From NCBI GenBank assembly GCA_958510875.1, contig OY294067.1:107416921-107480920 (forward strand): a DNA stretch of 64,000 bases, read 5' to 3'. Position numbers and translations under genes: made by a program. This DNA is from Endomychus coccineus (lineage: Eukaryota > Arthropoda > Insecta > Coleoptera > Endomychidae). Positions 17,470-38,289 of this stretch are shown here, piece after piece. How positions within the stretch are numbered: the first letter of the stretch is position 1; each line of letters begins with the position of its first letter. Under the pieces are notes generated by a model, which was not told where the DNA came from, did no database searches, and saw only the letters and a list, made by a program, of their open reading frames with translations.

Positions 17470-19440
17470 TTCTTTGAGTGGATGATGAATATTCAATTTT
17501 GAATGTATGATAGATATTCACTGTTGAGTATAGGAAAGATCCTATATTTATATCTCGCAATGCTCTATAACATTTGAATCTTTTGAATAACAATACTTCA
17601 ATACCTATTTTTTTATTCATGGATTTGATTTGTATGATCCGGAGAAGCTGCCACTGGGAACAATAAAGGTAACGTTTGTGTTATAGGTCTCAAGTGTCAA
17701 TATAAAACAAGGTTATATCATAGTGTAATTAATTTGGACTTTATATTTTATATTCCTACAATCATACAATTGACCATTAGAAGTGCCAGAAAGCAAGAAA
17801 TTGTGCCAACAAAAGTGAGTAAAGATAATGATCTATACCCCATTAACCGAAAGTAACATCCATGATGAAGGGAAGGAGAGTCTAACTTTCTAGTTCAACG
17901 AGACAGCTATTTCTTTCGATGTTATGTATGAGAAGATGGCACACTATTGATTCAGTATCGAGATGGAATAACAAATGATTCCGCTTTGCTTGCAATTTGT
18001 TCGCGCGTAATCTATGCACATATATTTGTAACTGGTTTTGAAAGGAGCCCATGAGTCTTAAACAGGGAGACAGGCTTTTTACTTCGAGAACAAGAGCTTA
18101 ACAGACATAGAATGCAGACATTTGTAACTGTCTTCTCCAACGCACTTACTACTTTGAATCCTCTGTCACTTCAGACTTTGAACCAGTTTTCTATCTCATC
18201 ACAGTATTCTTTTCAACTAGGATATTACTCATTGATGTCCAATGAAGACTGGTATTCATAAACAACTACTGAACAGCTACAAAGTGGTACCTACTTTAGA
18301 ATGCTAATGTTATCATTATGAAATGACCAGATTTACTATGTTGGAACTTGTTTGGCGAAATACGTTGTATGAACCTCAATACTATACCTTTCTGGGTTGA
18401 ATTAAAGCTTTCAGGGCACAGTGTCATATAAATACATAGAATGTATCATAATTGATGACTTTGATTTCAGGGAGTGTTTCCTCGTCATATTTTATAAAAT
18501 AAAGGTCATATAAACGTATGTCGAAACTTACTCCGTTTAAACTGTTTTTTGTTAATCACTAAAAACTCTTTTTGCCAATTTTGTTGGAGCTGGGTTATTT
18601 GTTAACAGTAACAAGGGGCTTCTTTAGATGTGATTGATTTATAAAGTGACGTCAGCGACGTCGCAGAGGGTTTTACGATTGATATTTATGGTAAAAATCT
18701 ATGTACGCGTCACGTTTGACATATTCATCGAATTAAAAATGTTAATACCTTATCCTTTGAGTATTTTTATATCTTGCTCAGTTTCCGAGGAAAAAACGAT
18801 ATCGTTGAGCCTTACAACGGAAATCTAAAACATTTTCAATTTTCCCAAGTTTTGCCAAAACGGTAATTGGAGAGAGGCCATAATAACTAGAACCATTTGA
18901 GCTCTGTTTCCGAAGTTTTGACTTTTATAGTCATCCTCAGGGCACTACAATAAAGTTTCTGATTACTACTAGTTTTAATATAAAATAATGGTGACAAAAA
19001 TAGATGGAGAATTAAATGGTGATAAATACATTGAGGTTGATAAAATACATATAAATTTACGATGTAGTTCAACTTATGTGTCAGTTATAGACACGTGATA
19101 AAATTGATGAAAATTATAAAACAGTTACAATAGAAAATAACAGGCTACTTACAAGACCAATGGGTTTCTTGTCGTGATAACATGTAAATAAGTAAGGACA
19201 TTTACTTATATATATACTGCAATTCCTTATATTTGTATTCACTATTGAGAAATTAATATTTGTCTATTAAGGAGAGAGAGTTTTTTCTTCATAACCACCA
19301 AGGTCACAAAACATCATACAGAAAACTACAGTCTTATAATGCCCTTACTTTGATATATCTTATCGAATCAAAGTTAGTGGCGTAGAAATATGAGTTACGC
19401 ATTGTAAAACTTCAGAGATCCAGGTATTTGAAATTTTTTT
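17470..19440. other. unassigned AT-rich sequence
   Basis: No domain-bearing frame or clear repeat structure is visible. Confidence 0.35.
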
Positions 19441-19489
19441 GATATTCCATATTTTTTGAAGAATTTGTTGCTCTTAGATAGGTTTGACC

Positions 19490-20160
19490 GTTTTGGAGAA
19501 AAATTTTCCTCACTATTCTTCGCCTTTTCGTTACCTGCAGTTCCCCGTTGTCCCAGAACCCAGATCATATTAACGCGGTTCCGGTCTGCTCGTATTTTCA
19601 GTTCCTCTTCGTATACTCATAGCAATTTCGGAAATGTGTTGTCGAAAGAGTGCCGTTTTGGAATGTTATCTGTTATCAAGTCTAGCACGTCCTTGGTCAC
19701 AATTCTTCTAATACTCATGTGTCATAGCTCAATGTGAACATTATTTCGTGTGTTTTGTATTCTGAAGATTCCAAGCCTTGTCTCTCTCAGAAGCACGGGA
19801 GAGGCAATTCCAGTGGCACCTCCATAGCTGCAGTGGGTGTCGACTTCATAGCTGCCGTGATCTTTGGACAGGCAAGTCTCTGAACTTTGATTAGTCTTGT
19901 CATAGTCCTTCTTTGTTGTGTCTTAGGCCAAAAGCGGCATATGGTCAATTTCGAAGTTAGTATCACCCCGAGATATTTGACTTCCCCCTTTATCTGTAGA
20001 GTTTCTCCTCGCAGCTTCAGGGGTCCTTTGGCCCCCAATTTGGATCTTTTCTGTATGAGATATCATCTACGGAGAAAGCCAGAAGTTGTTTCCTTCTCTT
20101 TCCGTGTTCCTACTCATAAGGATCGATTCTTGAGTCCTCAGGTCTTCGGATTTTGGATCT
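19490..20160 (-). pseudogene. non-LTR retrotransposon fragment: RT thumb and RNase H
   Basis: Minus-strand frame 20038-19787 reads GEVKYLGVILTSKL and later KITAAMKSTPTAAMEVPLE, the end of a reverse transcriptase in the R1/LOA/Jockey range. Further downstream at about 19620-19500 another frame gives NRVNMIWVLGQRGTAGNEKA, which matches the RNase H block usually reading VPGHxGxxGNEKADELA. The parts are in different frames with stops, so the copy is dead. This block is richer in GC than its surroundings. Confidence 0.65.
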
Positions 20161-20299
20161 GAAAAAGCCCGCTGAACTCGGATAGATCTAAGATCAGCAC
20201 CTCATGGATAACTGTAAGGACCCCGAAGATGACCTCATGCCCTCTTCCTCAGCAATCCGATCGTCTCCCTAAGGTCAATTAGCATAGGTCATCGATATG

Positions 20300-20760
20300 A
20301 TCCATGTGCTAAATCTTGTTATTTCGAATTGAGGTGTACTTCTGCTCCCAGATGGGGCATCTACTGTTCAGTTTTGGACCAATTTTGCCTGTTCTTGGCT
20401 CAGATGGTCTTCCGGCAGACGCCTGTACATACCGCCACTTCGAGACCCTTTGCAACAGAGCTGTAGGTAGCAGTGGACACCTGGGCGTTCCTTTGCCCCT
20501 TTTGTTTGGAGATGCTCCGGTCCTGTGGTGCCGATGCACAGGACTAAGGTTGGTTACTCCGAGATTACGCCCCTTCATTGACACCGTATTTCAAATGTTA
20601 AAAAACGACTCCGGTGCCATTCCTTCCAAGTCACGGGTTCACAGCTTCGAATTTGAGTCCTCGCTGAGGGCAGGCACACCTGGGCGATGGGGTCGCAACA
20701 TCCCTGCGTCTTGGGCCTAACATGTTCCTAATCTCGAAGAAGAGATGTTGAATATCGTCG
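20300..20760. other. unassigned GC-richer block next to the non-LTR fragment
   Basis: Open frames exist on both strands (plus 20316-20720, minus 20584-20309) but I recognise no domain. The base composition resembles the adjacent non-LTR fragment, so it may be a more diverged upstream part of it. Confidence 0.3.
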
Positions 20761-21168
20761 CAGAGCAGCCTAGCATAAGCATTACGACAATTGCAACACA
20801 ACATACACAATCACAATCTACAGTTTGGTCAACTTTAAGATCCTATTCCACCTACATCAGCGGGTACAGTCTCTACTACCAACGGATGTTCCGCTTCGTG
20901 TGAAGTCTTGCGACTGGTTGTTACTTCAGGAACAATCAATCCCAAACTTTATCATGAACATTTTAATCACGGATTAGTCAATTTTCGTACTTAATATTGT
21001 TAACAATTTCCACCACACTCATTATTGGGCATTGAAAATCCTCACGTAACTTGGCGAAGAAAATTTCAAGCGATTTTCAAAAAATGTGTAGTCCTCAATT
21101 GAGTCCTCATTGGCCCTTTCATCATGAAAAATCGTTTAACTGGTGATATTGATTCCCAATTTTTGTGG

Positions 21169-21589
21169 CTATTCATCTGAATTTTGTTTCAACATAATGA
21201 GATCTTTGTTAGGACAAGTTTCTTCCCTCTGGCCAATCAAGCAATTCAATAAATAAGCAATATGGAAAGTACCTAGATATCTATTCAATTCATAACGAGG
21301 ACCACAATTTAAATACTCTGGCTTGGATTGTGTCATTTCTTCAAAAAATATTTCTATTATCGTTAAGTTTAAATTTATCAAAATTATTTGCATTATCAGA
21401 GTAACTATTACTGATTGAGTCTGAGTCAGCTAAAGGAGTTATATTACCTAGGTTTTCTACAATTTCTGATAAATTGTCTATGAACAGTAACAAATTGAAC
21501 TCAATCCGTAAGTCACCAGGTCCAATTTCCTTGCATAAGTGGACAATTTTGTTCTTCTTCTCGTTGGTTGCTCCTGTTGTGGTTTCCAT
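21169..21589 (-). pseudogene. unrecognised frameshifted coding remnant
   Basis: Frames 21589-21341 and 21393-21169 overlap at a run of T on the coding strand. The first begins METTTGATNEKKNK and the second continues with FFEEMTQSKPEYLN. Together they look like one small acidic protein broken by a homopolymer indel. I do not recognise the family; it could equally be chance. Confidence 0.3.
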
Positions 21590-22264
21590 GGGTTTTCAAT
21601 AAACTGGTTTCTTGGTTTCGAGGATTTCTACACAATTTTGGAGATTTCTAACACTCTATTCCCGATCAATAGACGGAACGGAAAAGTACGTTGATTCGTA
21701 GCAATTACGGAAATCTTACCAACTGCGCCAATTATATTTTATAATTGCCAAAGTTATTTTTTTGAAATACTTATTGAGTACAAAATTACTTGAAAAGTTT
21801 CAACGTTTAAGGCTGCACCCTGCCAGTACATACAATTATTTACACTAATACTCATGATGAGAAAGGTTTTTCTTTATCAACATTTCATAAAGTACTATAT
21901 CAGCACTTTTCATTAGAGGGACTGAACTGCACGAGGTAATTATAGTTAGGGAAGTAAATATTAGAAGTAGTCATTGATTTCCGATTATTTATAAAAGTAC
22001 CTAATTCATACGTCATTTCAAAATCTGTTTTTGCTGTCGAGTATTTTTAAATAAAATGATACTGAAATTATGTAATTAAAACTATTTAAAGCGTGAAAAT
22101 GAATTGTCTTAATTTTCCCACGTTCTCTTAAATCACATATCTTCAGTTACCAACATAACCAACATATGTATTGGAAGGTTTTATTGTTATAGATACATTT
22201 TTCGAAAATTAATCTCAATTCAAGCTCTGTCATGTTCACACCACCCTTAATTATCATATGTATA

Positions 22265-24043
22265 GGATGTTCCAAATTCGAGCCACATGATTGGGATCTC
22301 GGAAACTATGAGAGTCAAATATATATATATGGGTGAATTACATCTGAATACCGTTCAGAATTCAAATTACCCTCGTAAAGACCCTAAAATTTGATTCCTG
22401 TAAACTCCAACCCAAACATTAAGAGCATTATGACCCTATCTTCTTGCTTCGCGGTTCTGTCGCGGGTTTTTAACAGAATTATAATGTTCATTATTCCGAT
22501 CAAAGAGCCCTTTGTTGAGAAGTTGCATTCATCTCTCTTAATTCTGGTGTTATTTTTCATTCAGACATTTTCAAAACTGGAGTCTTCTATCGCTATCTCC
22601 AGGCCAAAGCTCTTGACTGATGTGTAGTTTATAAGAGCGATAGTGGTTTTTTCTTAACAATCTATGAATACCTGTGGCAACAGTTGTTTTTTCTTAACAC
22701 TATGAATAAGTGTGGCTGGCAAATTCAGTTCTTGGGAAAATTGTCTGCTTGAACCTTGTGGATTTTCGGTAACCGGCGGTCAAAACTCTGTGAAAATTGT
22801 TATGAGAATGTAGTCAAGACTTACCACATTGATAATGCCCTGCTGTTTCAGACTTTCATAGAGTTTAGGATTTCTATCCAGCATACCAAAATAGCTATTA
22901 TATATAATGTGGTTTGTGGCGGTCTGTAAACTGCACAAGATACTGTTCGCATGATAGTTGCGAATTTCTATGCAAAGAATAGTAAATTCGAAGCATATCT
23001 CGTCATAAAAGCCAAACTGTAAGCTATCATAATTATTATTGACAGGCGTCAACCGATGCACCAATTTTTTTTGAATACAAATACACCTTTATCTCTCAAT
23101 GATGCACCGGTCGGGTGGTGGCGGGGAATTCGCGATGAAGGCTATCAAGAAGGGCAAAGTAATTTTAAACATCATTCTTAGTCCTTTGTATTAAGTCGTA
23201 TTAGTTCTAGATCGTATTTTATGAATTGAAATATAATTATTAATTAGACATAGTTTATTGTCAATGAATTGCGGAGGTAGGTGGCTAAGTAATTATTGCT
23301 GTTGTTCAAACTCAGTATATTATTGTATTTCTTTAACATATTTTCACCGTGCTGATAATTTAAATGAGTATATGACAAGAATTGATTTATTTAATAAATA
23401 ATAGTGGCCAAACAATTTATAAATTTTTGTTAAAAACAGAACACTATGATTTTTTAAGTCAATTTTTGCCGTCAAAATGTTGAAAAATTTGAACATGTTA
23501 TACGTCAAATATCTCAGAATGCAAAGAGGATTCTAAATAAAAAATAAAAATTCCAGGTCCGTATAAAGTTGATGATTTCCAACAAAGGGAACGTCAGATT
23601 TTATATTTGGCAACGTCATCTTGTAGAAGTAAAAATGTGTCAACGATAAAATACCATTTATTTTGAGATATTATTTTGAATAAAGTAAGAGAAAATTGAT
23701 TATTTTTTTCTAAAAATTTCGGTTATTTTCGAATATCTTCGGAATTATCCAGCATTTTTTATTCCCAAGCGTCATTTTGTTAAGTATCAAAATGCACAAC
23801 TTTGACCCTATTTGACCATTTTCGTGTCTCTCATAGAGGGGGAAAACTGACAATGATAAAGTGTCATTTATTTCGATATATCATCTCAAATCAAGTCAGA
23901 AAAAAATAAAAAATTTTACCAAATTTCGCTTATTTCGACATTTTGCTTAGCGTCATAATGCGCAACTTTGCCCCACTTCAACCATCTTCGTATCTCATAC
24001 AGTTTCCGAGATCCCAATGATGCGCCTCGAATTTGAAACACCC
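22265..24043. mobile_element. non-autonomous DNA transposon with about 44-bp TIRs
   Basis: The left end GGATGTTCCAAATTCGAG and the right end (reverse complement GGGTGTTTCAAATTCGAGG) continue as matching sequence through TTGGGATCTCGGAAACT with a few mismatches. The interior has no transposase. Internal direct repeats are seen on the right side (around 23650 and 23860; 23790 and 23960). I found no convincing target duplication. Confidence 0.6.
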
Positions 24044-27000
24044 GGTTCATTATCGAATCATAATTCCATATTTTTAATTTTTAATTAGTTCGATTTGTAT
24101 TCCGTTACTGACAACATAATATTTGGTTATGCCCAGTAACCAATGCAGTGATAACTACAGTATTGCACTAAAATGAACATTGAATCAAAAATAGATTGAT
24201 AATCGATCTGCCATAAATATTTATTGATGAAAATGATCTTCTTCGTGTGTCTATAGAAATGTTTTTCAGTCTGTTTCCATATAAATTTTTTTAAATGTTC
24301 ATCTTGTTCATCACCAAATAGGGTTCATCGCCAGGAGCTTGTAAGGGATTCTTTAATCCAGCATTTCTTACAAAAACATGAGTTGCATTAAATTTTTTAT
24401 AGCTAATTATTTCGAGGCTATTTATTATACCATAGTTGCTAATTGTATAACGAGGAAAAAATAATTCTGATACTCCAAATTTATATTTATCAATATTTAA
24501 AATTATACCATAATGCACTTTTTGTAATTCAAAATTCAAGTCGTTTCAAATTTATTGAGGTAATAGTATCTGCACTTCTGCAGCCATCGTCGAGGTAACC
24601 AATCATTGCGCTTATATTAATTTATATCAAATGTGCGTATGTAAAGCTACTGTGCTGACGATTGCGCCGTTCCTATTGTATGAATGGTTTTTATATTTTG
24701 CAAATTGTGTTAACAATAGAAAATGTACTGTTCTTGATTGCGGTAGGCTAATGCAATTAGAACTTTCGTCATATGTCTTCTATTCTCCAAATGAAGCATA
24801 GTATTTTGTTCAATAAAACAACAATGTTCTTCTGGTGGTTATAATTGTAAATCCTTCGCATTCATTCAACTCGTAGAAGTATATGAAAGTTTTATTTCAA
24901 GATTTGAACGACGTTGAATTTGAGTCATCTAAATGAGACATCGAATTAATTTCAGACTACAGTAAAAAGTACAGGTCGTCATGGCGGTGATAGGTCGTTG
25001 AAAAGGCAAAAGGCTCTAGTAACGCGCGCTTAATATTAATTGATATATAGATATTTAATCCAGCGGTTGTGGCGCAGTTAACAAGACTGAAATTGCTTTG
25101 GGTAGCGTAGATTCGAAACTTACAGCAAATATTTTTCATTATTTATTTTTTTTGGGTTACAATTTTATATGTGATGTTACCTCCAAGCAACAATTCTAGG
25201 TTGGTAAGTGAGTATTTTTTAGGATGCAATACAATTGAACATAGCAGCTAGTATTTACAACTACACAAAATGAGCTCGGAATTATGAATACGACAAGTAA
25301 CTTAGAATGCTAACTGTTGATTCCGGACCGAAGGAAACTTGTGTACCAACGCCACTCAAGGATATAAGTCGTGTGAATAAGGCCCTAGGTAGGAAAATAT
25401 TTCTAAATACATTGGGGAGCTTACATTGTTTTGTATCCTATACAAATATACATTTTTCTTCCGAGCTTGATGAAATTTTGCATACTTGACCATTTCAACA
25501 AGAAAAAGCTCACTTTCTACATGAGATTTCGTAAAAACTGCAACATCCTCATTTCCTTCCCCTCAAAGCAGTTGAGTACCCACGCACCCCTTCTTCGCCC
25601 TTGAAACAAAGGAGTAACATAGCGATGCATGGGGAAATATTTATGAATTGTTGAAATTTGCAAATGAAACGATCAAGATTCAGTAATTCTGAAGAACAGT
25701 CATGGTTTTCATGAATAAATTTGAAAAGCCGATCAGCATCCCGCAATGGCTGCGATGTGAATGTCGTTCTTACCTATCCTGTGTACAGAAAAATGTGATT
25801 TACTATGTGGCAAAACACTGTGAGAGTGAAAATATATTTCTATTCTGGAGACCGGGCGAAGTCGAGTAACTAGCTAGTAATACAAAATAGATCCTAGTTT
25901 CAACCCCTGTAAAACACATTATGTTGTCTATTCAAATGAACTGTGAATGCAATGACAGAGTTTAATTTGACGTTTCTTCAGTTCTTCATCTGATTCTAAT
26001 CGTTTGCAATACCTGCATGTGAGGGAAGTTATTTATCTATGGATCACAGTTCATTTTCACTAAGTGCTAATTGATTCAAAACGAAATATAGTTAATTAGA
26101 TTATTTAGTGTTTGGACTAACACCAGACTTCACTCAAAATATAATTATATCTTTGCATACAACTCTGAGCGAAAACCGAGCGTTAAAGAAAGTGATGAAT
26201 ACTTCCAATATTCACACTCCCTTGGAAATAAACACACTGAACCTTCCACTAATGAATTTTATTGACAACAATAAAGAACAGATAACTTGAATATCAGTAT
26301 TAACAACCCAGATGTAAGGGAGCTCAAATTGGCAAACTAGCCAATTACAACAATGAAACAAGCAATAATTGTCAATTATTTTGGGTGATTATTCAAGCGA
26401 TATTAATATTTGTTAAAATTCAAGGTCAGTTACCGTGCATAAAAATATTCTGGCAGTGAAAGTGAAAGCGTTTTTGATGATCTTTGATCAGTTTTTACTC
26501 GATCCACGTTCGCACAATATCAGTACCATTTCGATATTCACAAATTGATCACTTCAATTCATTTATCCAGCCGTATTTCAGGTTAGTAAGCGCGGTTTCC
26601 CTCTCAACGGCGCCGGCGGTCTCCCGGTAATTGCACAATTGCGTCAGATAATGCATACTGCCGGTTGTTATGTGCGAAAGCTATAAGCATCTCATTCGCA
26701 ATACCGACTTTTTCTGGTTGACACAGGGTACAATCGGGGTATTAGGATTCTAAAACTCTTTCGGCGCCTAATTCCGGTAGACACAGCGTACAGATCCTGT
26801 CGGTACCTCATCTACAACGTAGTTCTAATTCCGGCTCTTACATTCACTCCTTTCATACTGTCCAAGAGTTGAATCACGCAATACTGCAATTCCCGGTACC
26901 CGAACGGTGCTGTGTGTATTGAAACAGAAACAAGGTAAGCTTATTATATTCATTTGCGACAATTACTAATTATTAATTGGCACTTGATGTTTTAAGACCG

Positions 27001-27070
27001 CAATCGCGAACAAATAACAGAACGACGTGTACTCTAATGTCACAAAGCAAATAGCAACAATATTATAGTT
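24044..27070. other. mostly unassigned AT-rich sequence
   Basis: No convincing gene. A possible tRNA-related remnant lies at 25055-25128 (annotated separately). The 26580-26900 block is less AT-rich and has CAGGTTAGTAAG, which could be a donor of an untranslated exon, but this is not enough to call a gene. Confidence 0.35.
25055..25128 (+). repeat. tRNA-related (SINE-like) remnant
   Basis: GCGGTTGTGGCGCAGTTAAC resembles an A-box region and TAGATTCGAAAC a weak B box at roughly tRNA spacing. No cloverleaf forms, so at best it is a decayed SINE head. Confidence 0.25.
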
Positions 27071-27074
27071 ATTC

Positions 27075-27196
27075 ATGTATCAAGGGAATTATGAGGGCCT
27101 TAATTACCGATGGCAAAGTTTGCGTCCCGAGGGCCTCTGACCCGAGGGACAGCAATTGCCTGAGGTTATTAAGGCTCGTTAATTCCCGTGGTACAT
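27075..27196. repeat. long hairpin repeat at the left of the recombinase remnant
   Basis: ATGTATCAAGGGAATTA pairs with TAATTCCCGTGGTACAT at the ends, and CCTTAATTACC with GGTTATTAAGG inside. The half-sequence CAAGGGAATTATGA recurs at about 28152 directly at the point where the recombinase coding sequence breaks off. Confidence 0.6.
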
Positions 27197-27300
27197 AGAT
27201 AATTTTATTTCTGACCGATTTCAATGAAATTTTGTTAATTTTTAAAACGGAATAAATGGACCAATTCATCACCTTCCCGCTATATTAGAATCAGGTACCG

Positions 27301-28166
27301 TTGATTATAGGAGTTTTGTTGTTGCTATGTTACTTGTTTAGAAACAAAGCTTTATTATCAAGTCGTGTTTGCGTTAAAAAAGTGTTTCCTACCCCAAATA
27401 TAATAGGGGATATTTTGAAAAATGCTGAAAAGGCAAGAGAATCATTATTTCCATCGAAAAGTGAAGCCGTATACAAAAAAGAATATAAAATATATTTGGA
27501 GTGGCTGACACGGAAAAATGTTATGCCAAAAGATGCCACTGAAACTGTAGTTCTGGCATATTTTCAAGAACTGGTAGAGATATCACCAAGTTCAATTAAC
27601 TAGAGGATTTTTTGGGATTTTTTGAAACGGAAGAGTAAGAGTTATAAGCCGAAAAAGTTCGCTGTTTTATTTCCTAAAGATGTCATCAGATTCCTAAAGA
27701 AGGCTCCTAATGAAATTCATTTATTGCATAAAGTAATTTTCTCTCATTTTCCTTTTTGTGTGTATTTATTTCCATTTTTTTGTTATATGTTATTTTAATC
27801 ATGGGTTATTTTGGAGGATGCAGAAGTCAGGAACTTTTGAACATGAAGATATCGGATATAGAGGACCGGGATTCCGTTATGGTAGTGAACGTACCGGAAA
27901 GTAAAACTGGTGTATCAAAGAAATTCACAGTTGTGGACGAAAAAGAGTTCTCCGCTTTGCCTTTATTAAGACTTTATATGTCTTTGCGTCCTGTAGGTAT
28001 TGAACGATTTTTTTTGAGCTTCCGACAAAATGAATGTACATATCAGCCAATTGGGAAAAATATGTTTGGGAGAATCCCCAGCAAAATCGCAATGTATTTA
28101 GGATTGCCAAACCCATCTTCCTATACGGGACATAATAGAATCTATAATGTCCCAAGGGAATTATGA
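27301..28166 (+). pseudogene. Crypton-type tyrosine recombinase, broken
   Basis: Frame 27301-27603 contains the N-terminal SAM-like part (SKSEAVYKKEYKIYLEWLTRKNV...VVLAYFQEL). It ends at a stop, after which similar sequence continues to about 27735. After about 60 bp of T-rich sequence the catalytic part resumes near 27800 (MGYFGGCRSQELLNMKISDIED) with the first catalytic Arg, then LPNPSSYTGH with the box-II His at about 28130. Sequence then jumps into the CAAGGGAATTATGA repeat, so the second Arg and the Tyr nucleophile are missing. The copy cannot be active. Confidence 0.65.
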
Positions 28167-28249
28167 CCCTCTTTATTGATAGCGTAACTATGACGATATA
28201 AGCTATTATAAGTCATCTCGGTCAGAAATAAAATGATTTATATTCTCAC

Positions 28250-29570
28250 CGAATACTTCAGTTGTTTTATTTTCAGGCTCAATCTTCATGACGACTGGTC
28301 ATCTAATTGCATTGGACTACTATCTCACGAATACTGAATGGAATTGAATTCTGACGGTTTGCAGTCGGTTCGTCTTTCATACGCTCCTAGCTGGTGGTCA
28401 ACTCACTACCACCAATTCCAGCACATCCTTTATACCCTCGTTTCACGCTCATGATCCTTCCATAGATCCAAGATTCTGTGCCGAAGTTTTTATCTATGAC
28501 AGCTATTCCGTTATCTCAAAATGTCAAGATATATTCACGGTTTTAAATGACACTAACTACACACGGCTATGAATTGAGACGAATGTTAATCTGACCTTCA
28601 TATTACAAGGATGTCTATGCCCGGCACTATTCCTCTGCAAAAATATACCTATTCGGAATTATCGAATTCTATTATGTTACACTTTTCTGTAAAAATAATA
28701 TAAACTATACCTTCTGAAATTTATGACCAATATACGTGTTCTCTACTTCACAATACTGAATGATTATTGAAAATTTATTATATTTCGTTCTATTTGTATC
28801 ATGAATCTGTCTAATATTTTCAAAAACAACTTCCAGATTATCTTTGAATGATGAATGTGAGGGAATTTTCCTCCTATTCTAAAATGACTACTTTTCCGTT
28901 CTGTAAGTGAAAATGCCAATTTTACTGGCATCCGGAGGAAACGTATCTGTTTTGTTGAATCTCTTTCGACCTATTGTCTTGAATGAAGAAAAGCAAATAT
29001 TTGATGAGATTCATCTTAACCGAATTACATGCCGAAGTGAATACGGATGTTTGATTAAGAATGGATTCGACTTGCATAGCAGGTTCCTTTCGGCGCCGCT
29101 AAATTTTGTAGGATTCCAATTAAGTTTCTGTCCGATCCAGAACAATTCTTCCCATTAAGCAGCTCGTACTCTCGGTAACAACTTAATTACTTTTAGATCT
29201 TTGTTTCCGAGTAAACAGGTCTTAAAATTATGTCTAATTCCACCCCGTTTATACGTTGTACTTCAGCCGACGATTTCTAAGGAAAAGAATTACACTGTGT
29301 CGCGGAGACCGCCAGCCACCATCCGCTTTTAAAAGTAAGAGCCGGTGCTCACTGCTCAGGATGTTAGCTGAGAGCATTAAAAAGGTTAGTTTGGAACTTC
29401 TGGAAAGTTTCTCACCTCTGTTTCAGACAATATTTAAATTAGTTTTTCTTAATTTTAATTAATGCCGCTAGTCCCGGGTAAGTTTCTTCATGAGTTGAAA
29501 TGAAACATACAGCGCTCTAAGTTCAAGCTTTTCATTATGGTTTCGAAACTTCAGAGAAAATGAGAGAACC
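28250..29570. other. unassigned sequence
   Basis: The frame at 28907-29158 is open but shows no domain. I see no clear repeat edges. Confidence 0.3.
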
Positions 29571-36605
<7,035 letters not shown>

Positions 36606-36854
36606 ATAATAATTGTAGTAATAATAACATAATGACTAAATTTTGACAGCACTATTAAGATAGATCAACAAAGTTGGGAGAAAAATTAATTAATATGCAC
36701 TATGTGAGTTATTACTATATTAATTTTCAAGAGACATTCGATTTGAGATACATATTTACAAGAAATAATAATGATGTATAGGTAAATAAGGAATGACAGT
36801 AATTTAATACACAAATACATATAAGTAATTGTATGATCATTTTTATAAGTGGCT

Positions 36855-37010
36855 ATTAATCGAAGTATGGGAAAAGTTGTAATCGTTGACTTCCAAGAAT
36901 ATATTGTTTTAGGCGTCTCTTATAAGTATCGATATTTGTAGTAAGTCTTATTTCTTCGGGAATAGAGTTATAGAGTTTTGGGGCAAAGTATATATACGAA
37001 CGATACCACC
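36855..37010 (-). pseudogene. LINE ORF2 C-terminal tail
   Basis: The minus-strand frame reads PKLYNSIPEEIRLTTNIDTY, then KRRLKQYIL, and ends at a stop near 36857. This is the familiar last segment of CR1/Jockey-like RT proteins. Read this way, the GT array and the 32932-33330 flank are the 3' untranslated region of this element, ending in the (ATT)n tail near 33115. Confidence 0.55.
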
Positions 37011-37019
37011 CTCGACATT

Positions 37020-38100
37020 AAAGGTACAACACACGCATTTTTATGTCTTGTTTCATAATGATGTGAGAGTTTTTGTTGTTTGTTTGCATGATACTTTATA
37101 CTAGCACAGAGAAAAAATATATATATATAGTAGTTATTCGACGATACAAAGAATCTGTAATATTATATTAGGTATGTGTAATTATATTTCCATTATACAA
37201 AAAACCTTCATAGACTTTTTATCACACATTAATTATATGGTATCCATTATTATATCCAATCAAAGTGGGGATCAGTGAAACCACTATTGCCCCAAGTGAC
37301 ACCCACTCTATCTACGCCCCTGCTTGTATTTATGAACTTATCAACTTATATTTCGACAATTACTATGAGTGTATTAGTACAATAATTCTTTCTATGGGAT
37401 GCAACTGATTACCTTCCACTAAATTCAATTTACTAGATATCTATAATACGGTACCTATACATCTTATCATAAATTATGTTCAACAGTATAGGTTTCCTTA
37501 AGATAAAACTAAGTTATTTACGGTTTTGGGCACAATGAGAAAAAACTGGATACTTCATTTCTTGATTTATTTCAGTCATGATAATTTTTCAAAATTTTCG
37601 CTTCTTTTTCGATCATAAAATCTAAACCGTCCATGATTTGCCTATTAATGTCAATCCCATTTCTAACAGAATCAAAAGTGATGCTAAAATATAGGAAGAT
37701 TTGCACCATCCTGCATTGAAGTAATTCTACATTCTACCGAATTTTTGTAGATATCGTTCAAATGAAATAAAATCTTGCAAGTGAATGTTTAGCCACTTCT
37801 GGTCGTCCGATGAACTTGAAATTTGGCAGATGTTCATCATTCAGGTGACAATATGATATGGCATATTTATACGAGAGAAAATGGCGGACAAGTCTTGTGA
37901 TTACGATTCTGTTCATAATAGGTATATGGGTATTTTTGTGGTCGGAGATCATTATATTCCTTAAAATTCAGAAATTCAAAAATATGATGGATCCAAGATG
38001 CCGCAAGAAATTTTTGTCATCTTATAACTTACGACTGAGAAGGAAATAATAAAATTAAATGTGAAATCTGAAAAAAAATATTTTTTCAGAAATGACGCGT
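37020..38100. other. unassigned AT-rich sequence
   Basis: No recognisable gene or clear repeat boundary. Confidence 0.3.
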
Positions 38101-38105
38101 AAGGT

Positions 38106-38282
38106 ATATCAGGAAATAACAGATTCAAAAGCTTACATTATAATAATCCGTAGGTGTTTGAACTGAATACGAATGTTGTCTTCATACTGAATACATCAGT
38201 ATCAGTAATTCGTATACAATTCGAAGACAAAGAAAATAGGGACTCTCATACGACTGCTTTTGAATCTGTTATTTCCTGATAT
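38106..38282. mobile_element. small MITE/foldback element
   Basis: A perfect 27-bp inverted repeat (38106-38132 and 38256-38282; ATATCAGGAAATAACAGATT...) bounds a 177-bp unit with further internal complementarity. Confidence 0.65.
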
Positions 38283-38289
38283 GAGAACC

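Noticed and set aside
37858..38049. 63-codon plus-strand frame with a hydrophobic start
   Set aside because: Hydrophobicity follows from AT-rich codons; no family resemblance, start context or neighbours support a gene.
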